Made by a program: the position numbers and the translations under genes. This document shows, piece after piece, positions 45,458-54,694 of a DNA stretch of 64,000 nt. The stretch is from JBBATK01 sp044228285 (GTDB lineage: Bacteria; Bacteroidota; Ignavibacteria; Kapaibacteriales; NICIL-2). The notes under the pieces were generated by a model. It was not told where the DNA came from. It ran no database searches and saw only the letters and a program-made list of their open reading frames with translations. The stretch's first letter is position 1. Each line of letters starts with the position of its first letter. The DNA lies in contig JBGAVD010000002.1 of the NCBI GenBank assembly GCA_044228285.1, positions 682,001 through 746,000 on the forward strand. Direction: 5' to 3'.

Positions 45458-46129
45458 ATGAAGTATTTCGTTGCTATTCTTCTCCTCATCTCAGTGCAGA
45501 TATGTGCACTTGCTCAGCAGAGCACTGCATCTGCCGTCAAGCTCGCGCGTTTGAAGTATGGTGGAGGGGGAGATTGGTATAATGATCCATCGGCGGAGGT
45601 GAACCTACTGAACTTCGTCCGACAAAACACGAACATCAATGTTGCGGCTGTGTATGAGTATGTGGATTTGAATTCTGACAACATCTTTCTCTATCCCATG
45701 CTCTTTCTCACAGGTCATGGCAACGTCAGCTTCAGCGACGCAGAAGCCAAGCGCTTGCGCGCCTATCTCGACAACGGAGGCTTCTTATACATTGATGATG
45801 ACTATGGCATGGATGCATCAATCCGACGTGAGATGAAGAAAGTCTACCCTGACCAGCAGTTCGTTGAATTGCCTTTTAGTCATCCCATTTATCACAGCCA
45901 CTTTCAGTTCCCGAACGGTCTACCAAAGATCCACGAGCACGATGGAAAAATCGCACAGGGATTTGGGCTCTTCAATGGGGCACATCTAAGTGTCTTCTAC
46001 ACCTACGAAACCAATCCTTCCGATGGTTGGGCTGATCCCGATGTGCATGGTGATCCAGCAGACAAACGACAGGCTGCATTGCGAATGGGCTGCAACATAG
46101 TGGTCTACGCCCTCGGTCGATCAAACTGA
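45458..46129 (+). CDS. DUF4159 domain protein, exported
   Basis: 223-aa protein with a signal peptide (MKYFVAILLLISVQICALAQ). The rest is DUF4159, with LKYGGGGDWYNDPSAEVNLLNFVRQNTNI (cited in part), LFLTGHGNVSFSDAEAKRLRAYLDNGGFL, YIDDDYG and LPFSHPIYHSHF. The fold is thought to be glutamine-amidotransferase-like. In Bacteroidota these genes usually occur with DUF4175, DUF58 and VWA genes (Bat locus); here the large DUF4175 gene follows 486 nt later and the others are absent. Confidence 0.88.
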   Translation: MKYFVAILLLISVQICALAQQSTASAVKLARLKYGGGGDWYNDPSAEVNLLNFVRQNTNINVAAVYEYVDLNSDNIFLYPMLFLTGHGNVSFSDAEAKRLRAYLDNGGFLYIDDDYGMDASIRREMKKVYPDQQFVELPFSHPIYHSHFQFPNGLPKIHEHDGKIAQGFGLFNGAHLSVFYTYETNPSDGWADPDVHGDPADKRQAALRMGCNIVVYALGRSN

Positions 46130-46187
46130 GAAGTCGTGTATTGATAGTGCACACTTTGTAAGCTCAAACGATTCATCTTCAACTCGT

Positions 46188-46203
46188 GCAGCGCAAGCGC
46201 TGC
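46188..46203. repeat. Short GC palindrome
   Basis: GCAGCGC AA GCGCTGC (46188-46203) can form a tight hairpin after the DUF4159 gene, close to the start of the next small frame. Confidence 0.35.
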
Positions 46204-46234
46204 CACGCGCGTGCGAGATTAGGAGACTGCTCAA

Positions 46235-46402
46235 ATGCAGTGTTTTGGTCAACGATTGAAAGGTACAACTAATACTACCTTAGGCACCGATCAGTACGTC
46301 GATTGTTTTCAACGAAGGAAACAGTCCTATTATGGCGTGGCTGCTACTAAAGGCGCAGAGTTGAGTGTCGGATTATTACCGTCAGAATACTCAAAGAGAT
46401 AG
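46235..46402 (+). CDS. Possible 55-aa gene with good ribosome-binding site
   Basis: ATG 46235 is preceded by AGGAG at 46221-46225 with nine bases between, better than many annotated starts here. The product (MQCFGQRLKGTTNTTLGTD...) is polar and shows no known motif, hydrophobic segment or Cys pair. It lies between DUF4159 and DUF4175. It may be chance. Confidence 0.35.
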   Translation: MQCFGQRLKGTTNTTLGTDQYVDCFQRRKQSYYGVAATKGAELSVGLLPSEYSKR

Positions 46403-46615
46403 GATTCAGTTTGTTGACAGTAGTTGACGTGAAGCTAAAGGATAAGCCAAACTTGCAAGAATATTTTCCCCAAGAATTCTCAACCTACACGTAACTTGTA
46501 GACTTATTCGTCTGCTTCAAGAACCAACAATTTGTTGGGATTTCTCTCTTGGCTGACGAATGTGAGTACGGCTATCGCTCATCCTAAACTCTTGGGAATC
46601 AACGAGTACGTTGTA

Positions 46616-49600
46616 ATGGAATATAAGCAGGCATATTTTAACATTCTATCTCGTCTGGAGCGTACGCGCCGGAAAGAAACGGGTGTGCATCTGCTGAGTT
46701 CGCTGCTATGGGTTGGTGCCTTATCTCTGACTCTTTATTTCGTCCTGGCATTGCTCGAGCTGTTTGCTCACGCTAGTACTCAGCTTCGAACCTTGATGTT
46801 CTCTGTGTGGTGCGTATCAACACTTAGCGCTTTTGCGTGGTATGTTGGGAGAGAGTTGTGGTCGCGAGTCTTCGCGCCTGGACGCCCCGGTGTTGAATCA
46901 ATAGCTTTGCGCATAGGAGCGGTGTATGCTGATCTTCGCGACACCCTTCTCAATGCAATGCAACTTCTTCCTTTGGTGGATAGCGCCGAAGGGATCTCAA
47001 CTCAGCTTGTGTATGCAAGTTTTCACAATGCAGAAGAGCAAGCCAGATCCAAAGACTTCGATCAGGTTATTGATTATTCGGGATTGCGACGTAAAGCATT
47101 GATATTTATCTCGGTTGCTGTTGCTTTCGTTAGCCTTTGCTCCTTTAGTCCTCTTGGCTCTGCCGCATATAGACTCTTGCACTTTCAACAGTCCTTTGTT
47201 CCTCCTGCGCCATTCCAACTACATATCGAACCATTGAATCTTCAGGTCTTACACGGGCAGAAAGTCGTTATCAAAGTTCGTGTTAGTGGTACCTCTCCAC
47301 AAACGTTGACTCTCCAAGTTCGAGAAGAACAGCAGCAGAATCTTGATGCGTATACCTTGAGAGAGGACTCTCTTGGCTACTTTCATTTTGAGTTAACGTC
47401 AGTAAAACGAAGCATGGACTTCTATGCAGAGGTTCCTTGGTATTCCGAGCACGTTCGAAGCGATACCGGACACATCGTGGTCACAGATCGGCCCCTAATT
47501 CGAAGCTTGGAAGGAAGCGTTCAACAGCCTGCATATACTGGCTTAGCGCCTCTTTCACTCTCCGAACAAAACGCCGACATCAATTGCCTCGTCGGCTCGC
47601 GTGTTGATTTACGCATACAGGCAAACAAGGACATTCAATCAGCCCGACTTGTTATGTCTGGCGCAAGAGCAATTGACAGCAAGAACAGTGACACAACATC
47701 AGCACCTGTGATGCAAGACACAAGCTCGATCCAGATGAACTGTAAAGGACGTGAGGCGTCAGCTTCTTTTAGCGTTCGACGAAGCGGACAGTATTGGATA
47801 GAGCTTCTTGATGCGCAAGGGAGAAGCAATGTTGATCCTATCCACTATAGTATCAATGCACTAACGGATGGCTATCCAGCGATATCGTTGGTGGAGCCTC
47901 AAGCAGACGTACAACTCAAAAAAGATGCATTGCTTGCAATACGTGCTTCGATTACCGACGACTATGGCTTCTCGCAACTAGTCATACGGTATCGTCTGGC
48001 TGAGTCTAGATACGCGGAAGCAGAGAAGGATTTCAAGAGCATCTCAATGCCACTCAACTCAAGTGGTACGAGTGCCGAAGTGCCATATCTATGGGACCTC
48101 AACAAGCAAGGTATCTCGCCCGATGATCGGTTTGAGTTTTACCTAGAAGTTTTTGACAATGATCGCATTAGCGGTCCGAAGAGCGCTAAAACGTCTGTGC
48201 TATCTCTGCGTTTACCGTCACTTGACGAAGTGTTTCGTCAAGCAGAGCAACGTCAAAGTGAAGCCACGAAGGACTTGGAGAAAGTTCTTAAAAAGGCTGA
48301 CGACGTTGCCCGCGAAATGGAACAGTTGCAACGTGAACTCATGAAGCAAAAGCAGCCGCAGGCTGATTGGAAGGAAAAAAAGAAAATGGAGGATTTGCTC
48401 AAACAACAGGAGCAGATTCAAGAGAAACTCAAGGATGTTCAGGAAAAGCTGGAAGACATGACGCAGATGCTTCAAGAGAACAAAGCGCTCTCTCCAGAAA
48501 CCATGCAGAAGTATGCTGAGATGCAAAAGTTGTTGAAGAGCATTGACTCTAAAGAACTTCGGAAGGCCATGGAGCAGATGCAGAAAGCGATGGAACAGAT
48601 GTCGCCCGAACAGTTGCAACAGGCAATGAAGAACTTCAAGTTCAATGAAGAGGACTTCAAGAAGCAGATCGAGCGGACTATGCAGCTTCTCAAGCGTATT
48701 CAGACTGAGCAAAAAGTAGATGAGCTTGCGAAGCGTGCTGAAGAATTACAGAAGCAACAAGAAGATTTGCAGAAGCAAGCGGAGAATACGAATCCCAACG
48801 ATAAAGACGCCCGTGAGCAGCTTGCAAAGAAGCAAGAGGCTATGAAAGATGACATGAAACGTCTTACCCAGGAAATGAAGGATCTGGAGAAGATGGCTAA
48901 AGAGGCTGGGTTGGAGAAGCAGCAGAACGTCATGGATGAGATGAAGAAAGCAATGGACGAGCTGAATGCTGAGATGACTCAGAAGCAGATGGAACAGAGT
49001 GAGAAAGACTTGGAGCAGGGTGATATGCAATCGGCTTCAAAGAACATGCGTAATGCGGAGCAGAACCTGAAGAACTTCTCGCAAGGCATGAAGAAAATGA
49101 AGCAGGAAATGAAGAAGAACCTGCAGAAAGAAACAACGCGCCAGATGCAATCTTCACTGAACGATATGATGTCGCTCAGCAAAGCAGAAGAGCAGTTGAT
49201 GAAGGAAGCGGAACAGATGGACATGAACTCGGCTCGTATGAGCGAGAATGCTAGGCAGCAGCAGAAAGTCCGCGAACAAATGATGAACCTGGCTAATAGG
49301 CTGAACCAGCTTGGACAAAAGACAACAGCAGTTAGTCCAGAGATGGGCAAAGAGATGGGTGACGCTATGCGCCAAATGCAGAACGCTCAAGAGAGTTTGG
49401 AGAACCGAAATTCTCAAATGGCTTCTCAGCAGCAGCGTGGTGCGATGTCATCGATGAACAAAGCAATGCAGCAAATGTCTGGAGCTTTGCAGAAAATGGG
49501 CGGAGGTAGTCCAGGTGGCGAGGGGGCCGATGGTGAGGGAGATGGTGACCCGATGAACCCAGGAGGATCGAAACCAGGAAGCAGCGGGAGCTTCATGCAA

Positions 49601-50137
49601 CGTTTGCAGCAAGCTGCAAACACTCAGCAGGGAATCAATCAAGGAATGCAGCAGCTTGGGCAAAGTGGCGGACAAGGCCTCTCGCAACAGCAACAAGGCG
49701 AACTGGGCCGCTTAGCCGCACAACAAGGAAAAGTGCAAAAGACACTTGAAGAGTTAGCAAAAGAGCAGAAAGAGACCTCTGGTAATAAACAAGCTCTGGG
49801 AAGTCTGGAGAAGTTAGCAGAGGAAATGCGGGAAGTGCTAAGCGATATGCAGAGTGGACGGGTGAGTGAGGACACACGACGTCGTCAAGACAGAATTCTT
49901 TCACGGTTGCTGGATGCTAGCCGATCAATGAATGAACGTGATTATGAAAAGACGCGCGAGTCTCGATCTGGTGAAGATCAAGCTCGTAAGAGCCCCGCAG
50001 AACTGAAACTTGATGAACTGCGCAACAAGCAGGCTGTACAGGATTTGTTGAAGTCTATGCAGCAAGGTTACTCCAAAGATTACGAGCAGCTGATTCGTCA
50101 GTACTTTGAGCGCTTACAAAAAGGCGCTCAACAATAG
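46616..50137 (+). CDS. Very large DUF4175-type membrane protein with Gln/Lys/Met-rich coiled coil
   Basis: 1173-aa protein. Two membrane helices near residues 28-50 and 58-78 and a third at about 158-178 precede a beta-rich periplasmic part (about 200-520: PPAPFQLHIEPLNLQVLHGQKVVIKV and VTDRPLIRSLEGSVQQPAYTG, both cited in part). From about residue 530 to 1160 the chain is an almost continuous coiled coil with a Gln-, Lys-, Glu- and Met-rich repeat, with a Gly/Ser/Pro break at about 960-1000. The order fits DUF4175 in Bacteroidota. Start at ATG 46616 is chosen by the alignment of the hydrophobic start; no Shine-Dalgarno site is seen, and a longer frame starts at 46532. Its function is unknown. 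Confidence 0.8.
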   Translation: MEYKQAYFNILSRLERTRRKETGVHLLSSLLWVGALSLTLYFVLALLELFAHASTQLRTLMFSVWCVSTLSAFAWYVGRELWSRVFAPGRPGVESIALRIGAVYADLRDTLLNAMQLLPLVDSAEGISTQLVYASFHNAEEQARSKDFDQVIDYSGLRRKALIFISVAVAFVSLCSFSPLGSAAYRLLHFQQSFVPPAPFQLHIEPLNLQVLHGQKVVIKVRVSGTSPQTLTLQVREEQQQNLDAYTLREDSLGYFHFELTSVKRSMDFYAEVPWYSEHVRSDTGHIVVTDRPLIRSLEGSVQQPAYTGLAPLSLSEQNADINCLVGSRVDLRIQANKDIQSARLVMSGARAIDSKNSDTTSAPVMQDTSSIQMNCKGREASASFSVRRSGQYWIELLDAQGRSNVDPIHYSINALTDGYPAISLVEPQADVQLKKDALLAIRASITDDYGFSQLVIRYRLAESRYAEAEKDFKSISMPLNSSGTSAEVPYLWDLNKQGISPDDRFEFYLEVFDNDRISGPKSAKTSVLSLRLPSLDEVFRQAEQRQSEATKDLEKVLKKADDVAREMEQLQRELMKQKQPQADWKEKKKMEDLLKQQEQIQEKLKDVQEKLEDMTQMLQENKALSPETMQKYAEMQKLLKSIDSKELRKAMEQMQKAMEQMSPEQLQQAMKNFKFNEEDFKKQIERTMQLLKRIQTEQKVDELAKRAEELQKQQEDLQKQAENTNPNDKDAREQLAKKQEAMKDDMKRLTQEMKDLEKMAKEAGLEKQQNVMDEMKKAMDELNAEMTQKQMEQSEKDLEQGDMQSASKNMRNAEQNLKNFSQGMKKMKQEMKKNLQKETTRQMQSSLNDMMSLSKAEEQLMKEAEQMDMNSARMSENARQQQKVREQMMNLANRLNQLGQKTTAVSPEMGKEMGDAMRQMQNAQESLENRNSQMASQQQRGAMSSMNKAMQQMSGALQKMGGGSPGGEGADGEGDGDPMNPGGSKPGSSGSFMQRLQQAANTQQGINQGMQQLGQSGGQGLSQQQQGELGRLAAQQGKVQKTLEELAKEQKETSGNKQALGSLEKLAEEMREVLSDMQSGRVSEDTRRRQDRILSRLLDASRSMNERDYEKTRESRSGEDQARKSPAELKLDELRNKQAVQDLLKSMQQGYSKDYEQLIRQYFERLQKGAQQ

Positions 50138-50730
50138 TCTTGCTGTAATTGTTGGACTAAACGGCTGCAGATGAATCAGGAAGAGTCTGGAGTGATACAA
50201 TGAGAGCTCTTCTCAAGTGAGACTACGTTTCAGCGCGATTCACTTGCCCCCATACTTCGTTCTAGTCGGCACGAGTGCGTAGCGAACATTGACAATTGTT
50301 TTCCGTGCATCTTTTCGTACTGGTTAACGTCTATCGCCATGCCTTCTCGACCTTGGTTTTCTTCCAGTCCATTAGCGCTTTTTGTGAGCTCGGCGGATGA
50401 GCTTGCAGCTTCAGTATTGCAAAGACAATAGACCACTATAGAGATTTCAGCTTTGAGTGCTCGTATTGCGTACATTGATGAGTGCAGAACCGTTGTTTTG
50501 CTTATTGCGAATAACAGACACGACCTTCTCAGCGCGTCGCGCTGAGGCACCCAACTCGGAGGCTGCAGATTGGATGTACGAGGAGAGGAAGGTGAATTCT
50601 TCGCTCTGCTTCACGAATAGGAAGAATGTTTGCAGCCGCACTGAAGAAGATGGTAACGGACTAAATGTTGATGGCGTTGGATTGATCCGGCGTACATTCT
50701 CGTCAGGACAAAGAACACAGGAGTAGATGC
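50138..50730. other. 593-nt gap with a decayed chemotaxis-receptor fragment
   Basis: The stop of the DUF4175 gene overlaps a CAACAAT/ATTGTTG hairpin (50129-50154). The rest holds the minus-strand fragment described at 50295-50610 and no intact gene I can support. Confidence 0.5.
50295..50610 (-). pseudogene. Remnant of methyl-accepting chemotaxis protein signalling domain
   Basis: Two minus-strand frames, joined by a frameshift near 50500-50515, read like a chemotaxis receptor tip. The first frame gives SAASELGASARRAEKVVSVI, comparable to the A-x3-I-x2-LG-x-SS-x2-I-x2-IVSVI helix. The second continues with TTVLHSSMYAIRALKAE, comparable to QTNLLALNAAIEAARAGE, then VVYCL and NTEAASSSAELTKSANGL. 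Neither frame has a complete receptor; the rest is lost. This is an alignment by eye. Confidence 0.42.
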
Positions 50731-53361
50731 GTGCAATTTCATCAGTATTCACACGAAGAGTTATTCTCGCTTACGAAAAGCTCGTTGCAAGGTTTGAACG
50801 AGTCGCAGGTTAGTGACCGTCAACGAGCGCATGGCTTCAATCAACTTGAAGAATCAGGTACGAAGAGTTGGTGGCTGATGCTGTTTGAGCAGTTCGTTGA
50901 CTTCATGATTCTGGTCTTGATTGCAGCCGCTGCTATCTCTTGGTTCTTGGGCGATCAAGTTGATGCCTATGTGATCCTTGGGATAGTCTTGATGAACGCT
51001 ATCGTCGGCTTCTACCAAGAGTTTCAAGCAGAGAAGGCAATGGATGCTCTTCGCCGAATGTCAGCGCCTAGTGCACGAGTCATACGAGAAGGACAGCAGA
51101 AAGATGTGCCAGCCAAAGAGCTTGTTGTTGGAGATATCATCGTCATTGAAGCAGGCAACATTGTTCCTGCCGACGCTCGGCTCATAGATGGAGCTTCGGT
51201 TCGGGTGGAGGAGGCGGCCTTAACAGGTGAGTCTCATGCCGTCGACAAAGTGCCCAGCTCTCTGCAAGAAGAGTATTTACCGCTCGGTGATAGGACGAAC
51301 ATGTTGTTCAAGGGAACGGCAATTAGCCATGGAAGTGGAAGAGCCTTGGTTGTTGCAATAGCTATGCAAACAGAGTTAGGCAAGATTGCATCGCTCTTAC
51401 AGGAAGACTCCAATCTCCGCACTCCTCTGCAACAACGATTGGCAGAGTTTGGTCGCCGTCTTGCTGTGGCAGTTCTTATTATCTGTGCAATTGTTTTCGG
51501 CTTTGGCTTATGGCGAGGAGAAGATGCCATGGTCATGTTGCTCACAGCGATCTCGCTAGCAGTTGCGGCTATACCAGAAGCATTACCAGCGGTTGTCACC
51601 GTAGCGTTATCGATGAGCGCAAAGAAAATGGTGCAGCGGCATGCCCTTATTCGAAAGTTACCAGCGGTGGAGACCCTTGGATCTGTTAGTTTCATTTGCA
51701 CGGATAAAACTGGAACTCTCACGCAACAGCGAATGAGCGTGCGTAGGATTCTGATGAGCAGTGACAGCACAACTGTCGACGAGTTTCGCTCGGAGATTTC
51801 AACGAACGCTACTGCTAAAGTGCTTGGCGATGCGATGTGCCTGAGTAACGATGTCATCGAGAACGAGGATGGAAGCTTGTTAGGAGAATCTACCGAGCAA
51901 GCATTGTTTCGCGCAGCGCATGAACTGGGGTGGGAGCGCAGTCAGCGAGAGCTAGAATTCCCTCGGATGAGAAGCTTGCCTTTTGACTCCGAGCGCAAGT
52001 GTATGTCGACTATTCATCAACTTCCTTCAGGCTCATTCCGGGTGTTTGTCAAAGGCGCACCAGAGCTGTTGATCGAGAAATGCGTACAGGATGTACACGG
52101 TGGAGTGATTGGTGGAGCAGAGAGAGAACGAGTGCTTCACGAGTGTCAATCACTTGCTGTTGAAGGTCTACGAGTACTTGCTTTCGCAACTCGAGAGTTA
52201 GCTGCGGATCAGTTGCACATTGCTGACCAAGAGGTTGAGAGTTCACTACAGTATCTAGGTTGTGTTGGCTTGATCGATCCGCCACGCCCGGAAGTTCGCG
52301 ATGCGGTGCAGCGTTGTCGTGAAGCTCAGATCACTCCTGTTATGATCACGGGTGATCACCCGTTAACAGCACTTGCAATCGCTGAGGAGCTGGGTATTGC
52401 AGAAAAGAACGATGCCACCGTACTCACCTCGCGAGATCTTGAGAAGATGTCGGATGCGGATCTGCAAAATGTTGTGCTGAAAACCAGAGTGTATGCTCGC
52501 GTTGCTCCAGACCAGAAACTGCGCATTGTGAGAGCTCTGCAAGCGAAAGGACAGTATGTTGCAATGACGGGTGACGGAGTGAATGATGCTCCTGCGCTGA
52601 AGATGGCGAACATCGGCGTAGCCATGGGAATCAATGGAACGGAAGTATCGAAAGAAGCATCTGCAATGATACTCCTCGACGACAATTTTGCCACCATTGT
52701 CAATGCGGTGGAGGAGGGTCGTAGGGTGTACGACAACATCCGCAAGTTCATCAAGTATATTATGACCTCGAACAGCGGAGAGATTTGGACAATCTTCTTA
52801 GCACCTTTTCTTGGTTTGCCGATTCCCTTACTTCCTGTTCACATCTTGTGGATTAATCTTGTCACGGATGGTTTGCCGGGAATCGCCTTAGCTGCGGAAC
52901 CTGCAACAAAGAATATTATGAAAAGGGGTCCGCGACCTCCCTCGGAGAGCATTTTTGCGCATGGTATGGGAATGCATATCCTCTGGGTTGGCTTACTCAT
53001 GGGTATCGTTCCCCTGATAACGCAGGCTCTTGCGATTCACTGGCATGACTCACATTGGCAGACTATGGTGTTTACTGTTTTGTGTCTCAGTCAGATGGGA
53101 CACGTCCTTGCCATTCGTTCCGATACCGAGTCGGTCTTCCGAATTGGTCTGTTTTCTAATCGCTCGCTCATTGCTGCCATCTTTGTCACACTTGTCCTTC
53201 AAATGATGACGATCTATGTACCTGCTGCACAAAGCATCTTTCACACAGAAGCATTGAGCATGACCGAACTTGCACTTGCTATCGCGGCAGCCTCAGTTGT
53301 CTTTTTTGCGGTTGAGATAGAGAAATGGCTTCGACGTCGCTCTGTGAAAAACAAAGGCTAG
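50731..53361 (+). CDS. Calcium-type P2A cation-transporting ATPase
   Basis: 876-aa P-type ATPase. Actuator TGES, phosphorylation motif CTDKTGTLT, KGAPE nucleotide motif and TGDGVNDAPALK hinge are all present. The fourth helix has AIPEALPA and the sixth HILWINLVTDGLP, which together give the Glu, Asn, Thr and Asp ligands typical of SERCA-like Ca2+ pumps; E-G-L-P has become E-A-L-P. The N-terminus (SHEELFSLTKSSLQGLNESQV) is the cation-ATPase N domain. It probably exports Ca2+ from the cytoplasm. The start is GTG 50731; no Shine-Dalgarno site is evident. Confidence 0.9.
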   Translation: MQFHQYSHEELFSLTKSSLQGLNESQVSDRQRAHGFNQLEESGTKSWWLMLFEQFVDFMILVLIAAAAISWFLGDQVDAYVILGIVLMNAIVGFYQEFQAEKAMDALRRMSAPSARVIREGQQKDVPAKELVVGDIIVIEAGNIVPADARLIDGASVRVEEAALTGESHAVDKVPSSLQEEYLPLGDRTNMLFKGTAISHGSGRALVVAIAMQTELGKIASLLQEDSNLRTPLQQRLAEFGRRLAVAVLIICAIVFGFGLWRGEDAMVMLLTAISLAVAAIPEALPAVVTVALSMSAKKMVQRHALIRKLPAVETLGSVSFICTDKTGTLTQQRMSVRRILMSSDSTTVDEFRSEISTNATAKVLGDAMCLSNDVIENEDGSLLGESTEQALFRAAHELGWERSQRELEFPRMRSLPFDSERKCMSTIHQLPSGSFRVFVKGAPELLIEKCVQDVHGGVIGGAERERVLHECQSLAVEGLRVLAFATRELAADQLHIADQEVESSLQYLGCVGLIDPPRPEVRDAVQRCREAQITPVMITGDHPLTALAIAEELGIAEKNDATVLTSRDLEKMSDADLQNVVLKTRVYARVAPDQKLRIVRALQAKGQYVAMTGDGVNDAPALKMANIGVAMGINGTEVSKEASAMILLDDNFATIVNAVEEGRRVYDNIRKFIKYIMTSNSGEIWTIFLAPFLGLPIPLLPVHILWINLVTDGLPGIALAAEPATKNIMKRGPRPPSESIFAHGMGMHILWVGLLMGIVPLITQALAIHWHDSHWQTMVFTVLCLSQMGHVLAIRSDTESVFRIGLFSNRSLIAAIFVTLVLQMMTIYVPAAQSIFHTEALSMTELALAIAAASVVFFAVEIEKWLRRRSVKNKG

Positions 53362-53448
53362 GAATCCGGTAGCTACGCATGGAAAAGCACGTATTTTCGT
53401 CTGCTGCTGCGTCCACGGTGGTCGTTGCCATGAACTCTCTTGTATCGG

Positions 53449-53985
53449 ATGAATCGAATATTCCTGCTATTCGTAGTTAGTTGTTGCACACTGAGTGCGC
53501 AGACCAGTTCGAGATCGGATCTTAGTGCTGGCTTTGGTGCCACGCTTCAGTTTGCGAAAGTCATCAACAAAGGACTAAGTGTCGGTCCGCATGCACATGC
53601 ACAATTTGCGTGGCGAGTGAAAGATACAAGTGGCTTGTCGCTTACCTTTGGTTACGACTTTGTGCGCAGCGCGTTTGGCGCTCTCGGCGATAGCCTCGAT
53701 GCAGAAGCACATTTTTTCTCATTTGGCTTGCGTGCTGAAACTCATAGCTTTCGGGCTCCATTCAATCCCTATCTCTGTATTGCTGCTTCGTATGGTATAG
53801 CCCGACAAGTCATTCCTGATCAACAGGCAGATCCACAGCTTCGTCACACCGCGGTGATGTTTGGCGTCGGCTTTACACTCAACATTTGGGAAAAGACCGC
53901 AATAGTACCCTTAGCTCGCTTCGTTATCTCCGAAGGTGCAGCGGTTTCCATTCCACTGACCTGTAGCTTGCGTTGGGATTTGTAA
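53449..53985 (+). CDS. Small predicted outer-membrane beta-barrel protein
   Basis: 178-aa protein with signal peptide (MNRIFLLFVVSCCTLSAQT) and eight or so amphipathic strands with Gly/aromatic turns (DLSAGFGATLQFAKVI, WRVKDTSGLSLTFGYDF), ending in SLRWDL. This matches OmpW/OmpX-size barrels of Bacteroidota, but no exact family is recognised. ATG 53449 is used; a TTG nine bases earlier is in frame. The Ogg2 gene starts 18 nt after its stop. Confidence 0.65.
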   Translation: MNRIFLLFVVSCCTLSAQTSSRSDLSAGFGATLQFAKVINKGLSVGPHAHAQFAWRVKDTSGLSLTFGYDFVRSAFGALGDSLDAEAHFFSFGLRAETHSFRAPFNPYLCIAASYGIARQVIPDQQADPQLRHTAVMFGVGFTLNIWEKTAIVPLARFVISEGAAVSIPLTCSLRWDL

Positions 53986-54003
53986 CTCGATATCCTTCAT
54001 ACA

Positions 54004-54690
54004 ATGCCACCACCTTCACAGACGCGAAAAGCAAAACCTACAATGCTGGAGGCATCGAACAGAGCTTTGTCTGTTGATCGTAGCTACGTGCTGCAAGCCT
54101 ATGAAGAACGAAGGAAGGCCATCATCCAACGTTTGAAGGACTTTCGAGCAGTGCCAAAAGACGAGTGGTTTTATGAGTTGTGCTATTGTTTGTGTACGCC
54201 ACAGAGCAAAGCTGTTCATGCAGCTCAAGTAGTTGAGAAGCTCAAAGCTCTTCGCTTTCAGCAGCATCCTGTAGACCCTACCTCAATCCTGCGAGATCCT
54301 ACCCATTACATTCGATTCCATAATACAAAGGCAAAACGACTGTTGGAGTTACAGATTTCATTTCCAACTATTCTCAAAGCACTTGAGTTGCAACCCACTG
54401 CCGTTGCGGCTCGCAGCTACTTAGTCCGTGAGCTCAAGGGAGTTGGTATGAAGGAGGCATCGCACTTTTTACGGAATACGGGTCAGCGCGGAATCGCTAT
54501 TATCGATCGTCATATTCTCAAGCATTTGCATCGTTGTGGAGTGATCGATTCTGTGGTTCCACCGACAACAGCGAAGCGCTATGAAGAGATTGAGCAGCAA
54601 TGGAAACAATTTGCTTCAGATATTTGCATTGATATGGACGAACTAGACTTGGTATTCTGGTCGTTAGAAGCAGGAGAGATCTTAAAATAA
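54004..54690 (+). CDS. ogg: N-glycosylase/DNA lyase, Ogg2 (archaeal type)
   Basis: Removes 8-oxoguanine and cuts the abasic site in base excision repair. The 228-aa protein has the helix-hairpin-helix-GPD region LVRELKGVGMKEASHFLRNTG with catalytic Lys150 and Asp168 in AIIDRHIL. This order, and the early CLCTPQSKA, match Ogg2, common in archaea and some bacteria. About 25 unconserved residues precede it. SET-domain gene begins four bases after its stop. Confidence 0.85.
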   Translation: MPPPSQTRKAKPTMLEASNRALSVDRSYVLQAYEERRKAIIQRLKDFRAVPKDEWFYELCYCLCTPQSKAVHAAQVVEKLKALRFQQHPVDPTSILRDPTHYIRFHNTKAKRLLELQISFPTILKALELQPTAVAARSYLVRELKGVGMKEASHFLRNTGQRGIAIIDRHILKHLHRCGVIDSVVPPTTAKRYEEIEQQWKQFASDICIDMDELDLVFWSLEAGEILK

Positions 54691-54694
54691 ACTC

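Larger units (their letters stand above)
46130..46615 (+). other. 486-nt gap between DUF4159 and DUF4175 genes
   Basis: Holds the palindrome at 46188, a possible 55-aa gene at 46235-46402 with an AGGAG site, and about 210 bp of AT-rich sequence without a recognised promoter. Confidence 0.45.

Noticed and set aside
48218..49904. Several long minus-strand frames, Leu- and Phe-rich, under the DUF4175 gene
   Set aside because: They are antisense shadows of the Gln/Lys/Glu-rich coiled coil.
50457..50726. Plus-strand frame of 89 codons before the P-type ATPase
   Set aside because: It lies opposite the chemotaxis-receptor remnant, and its residues look like an antisense reading.
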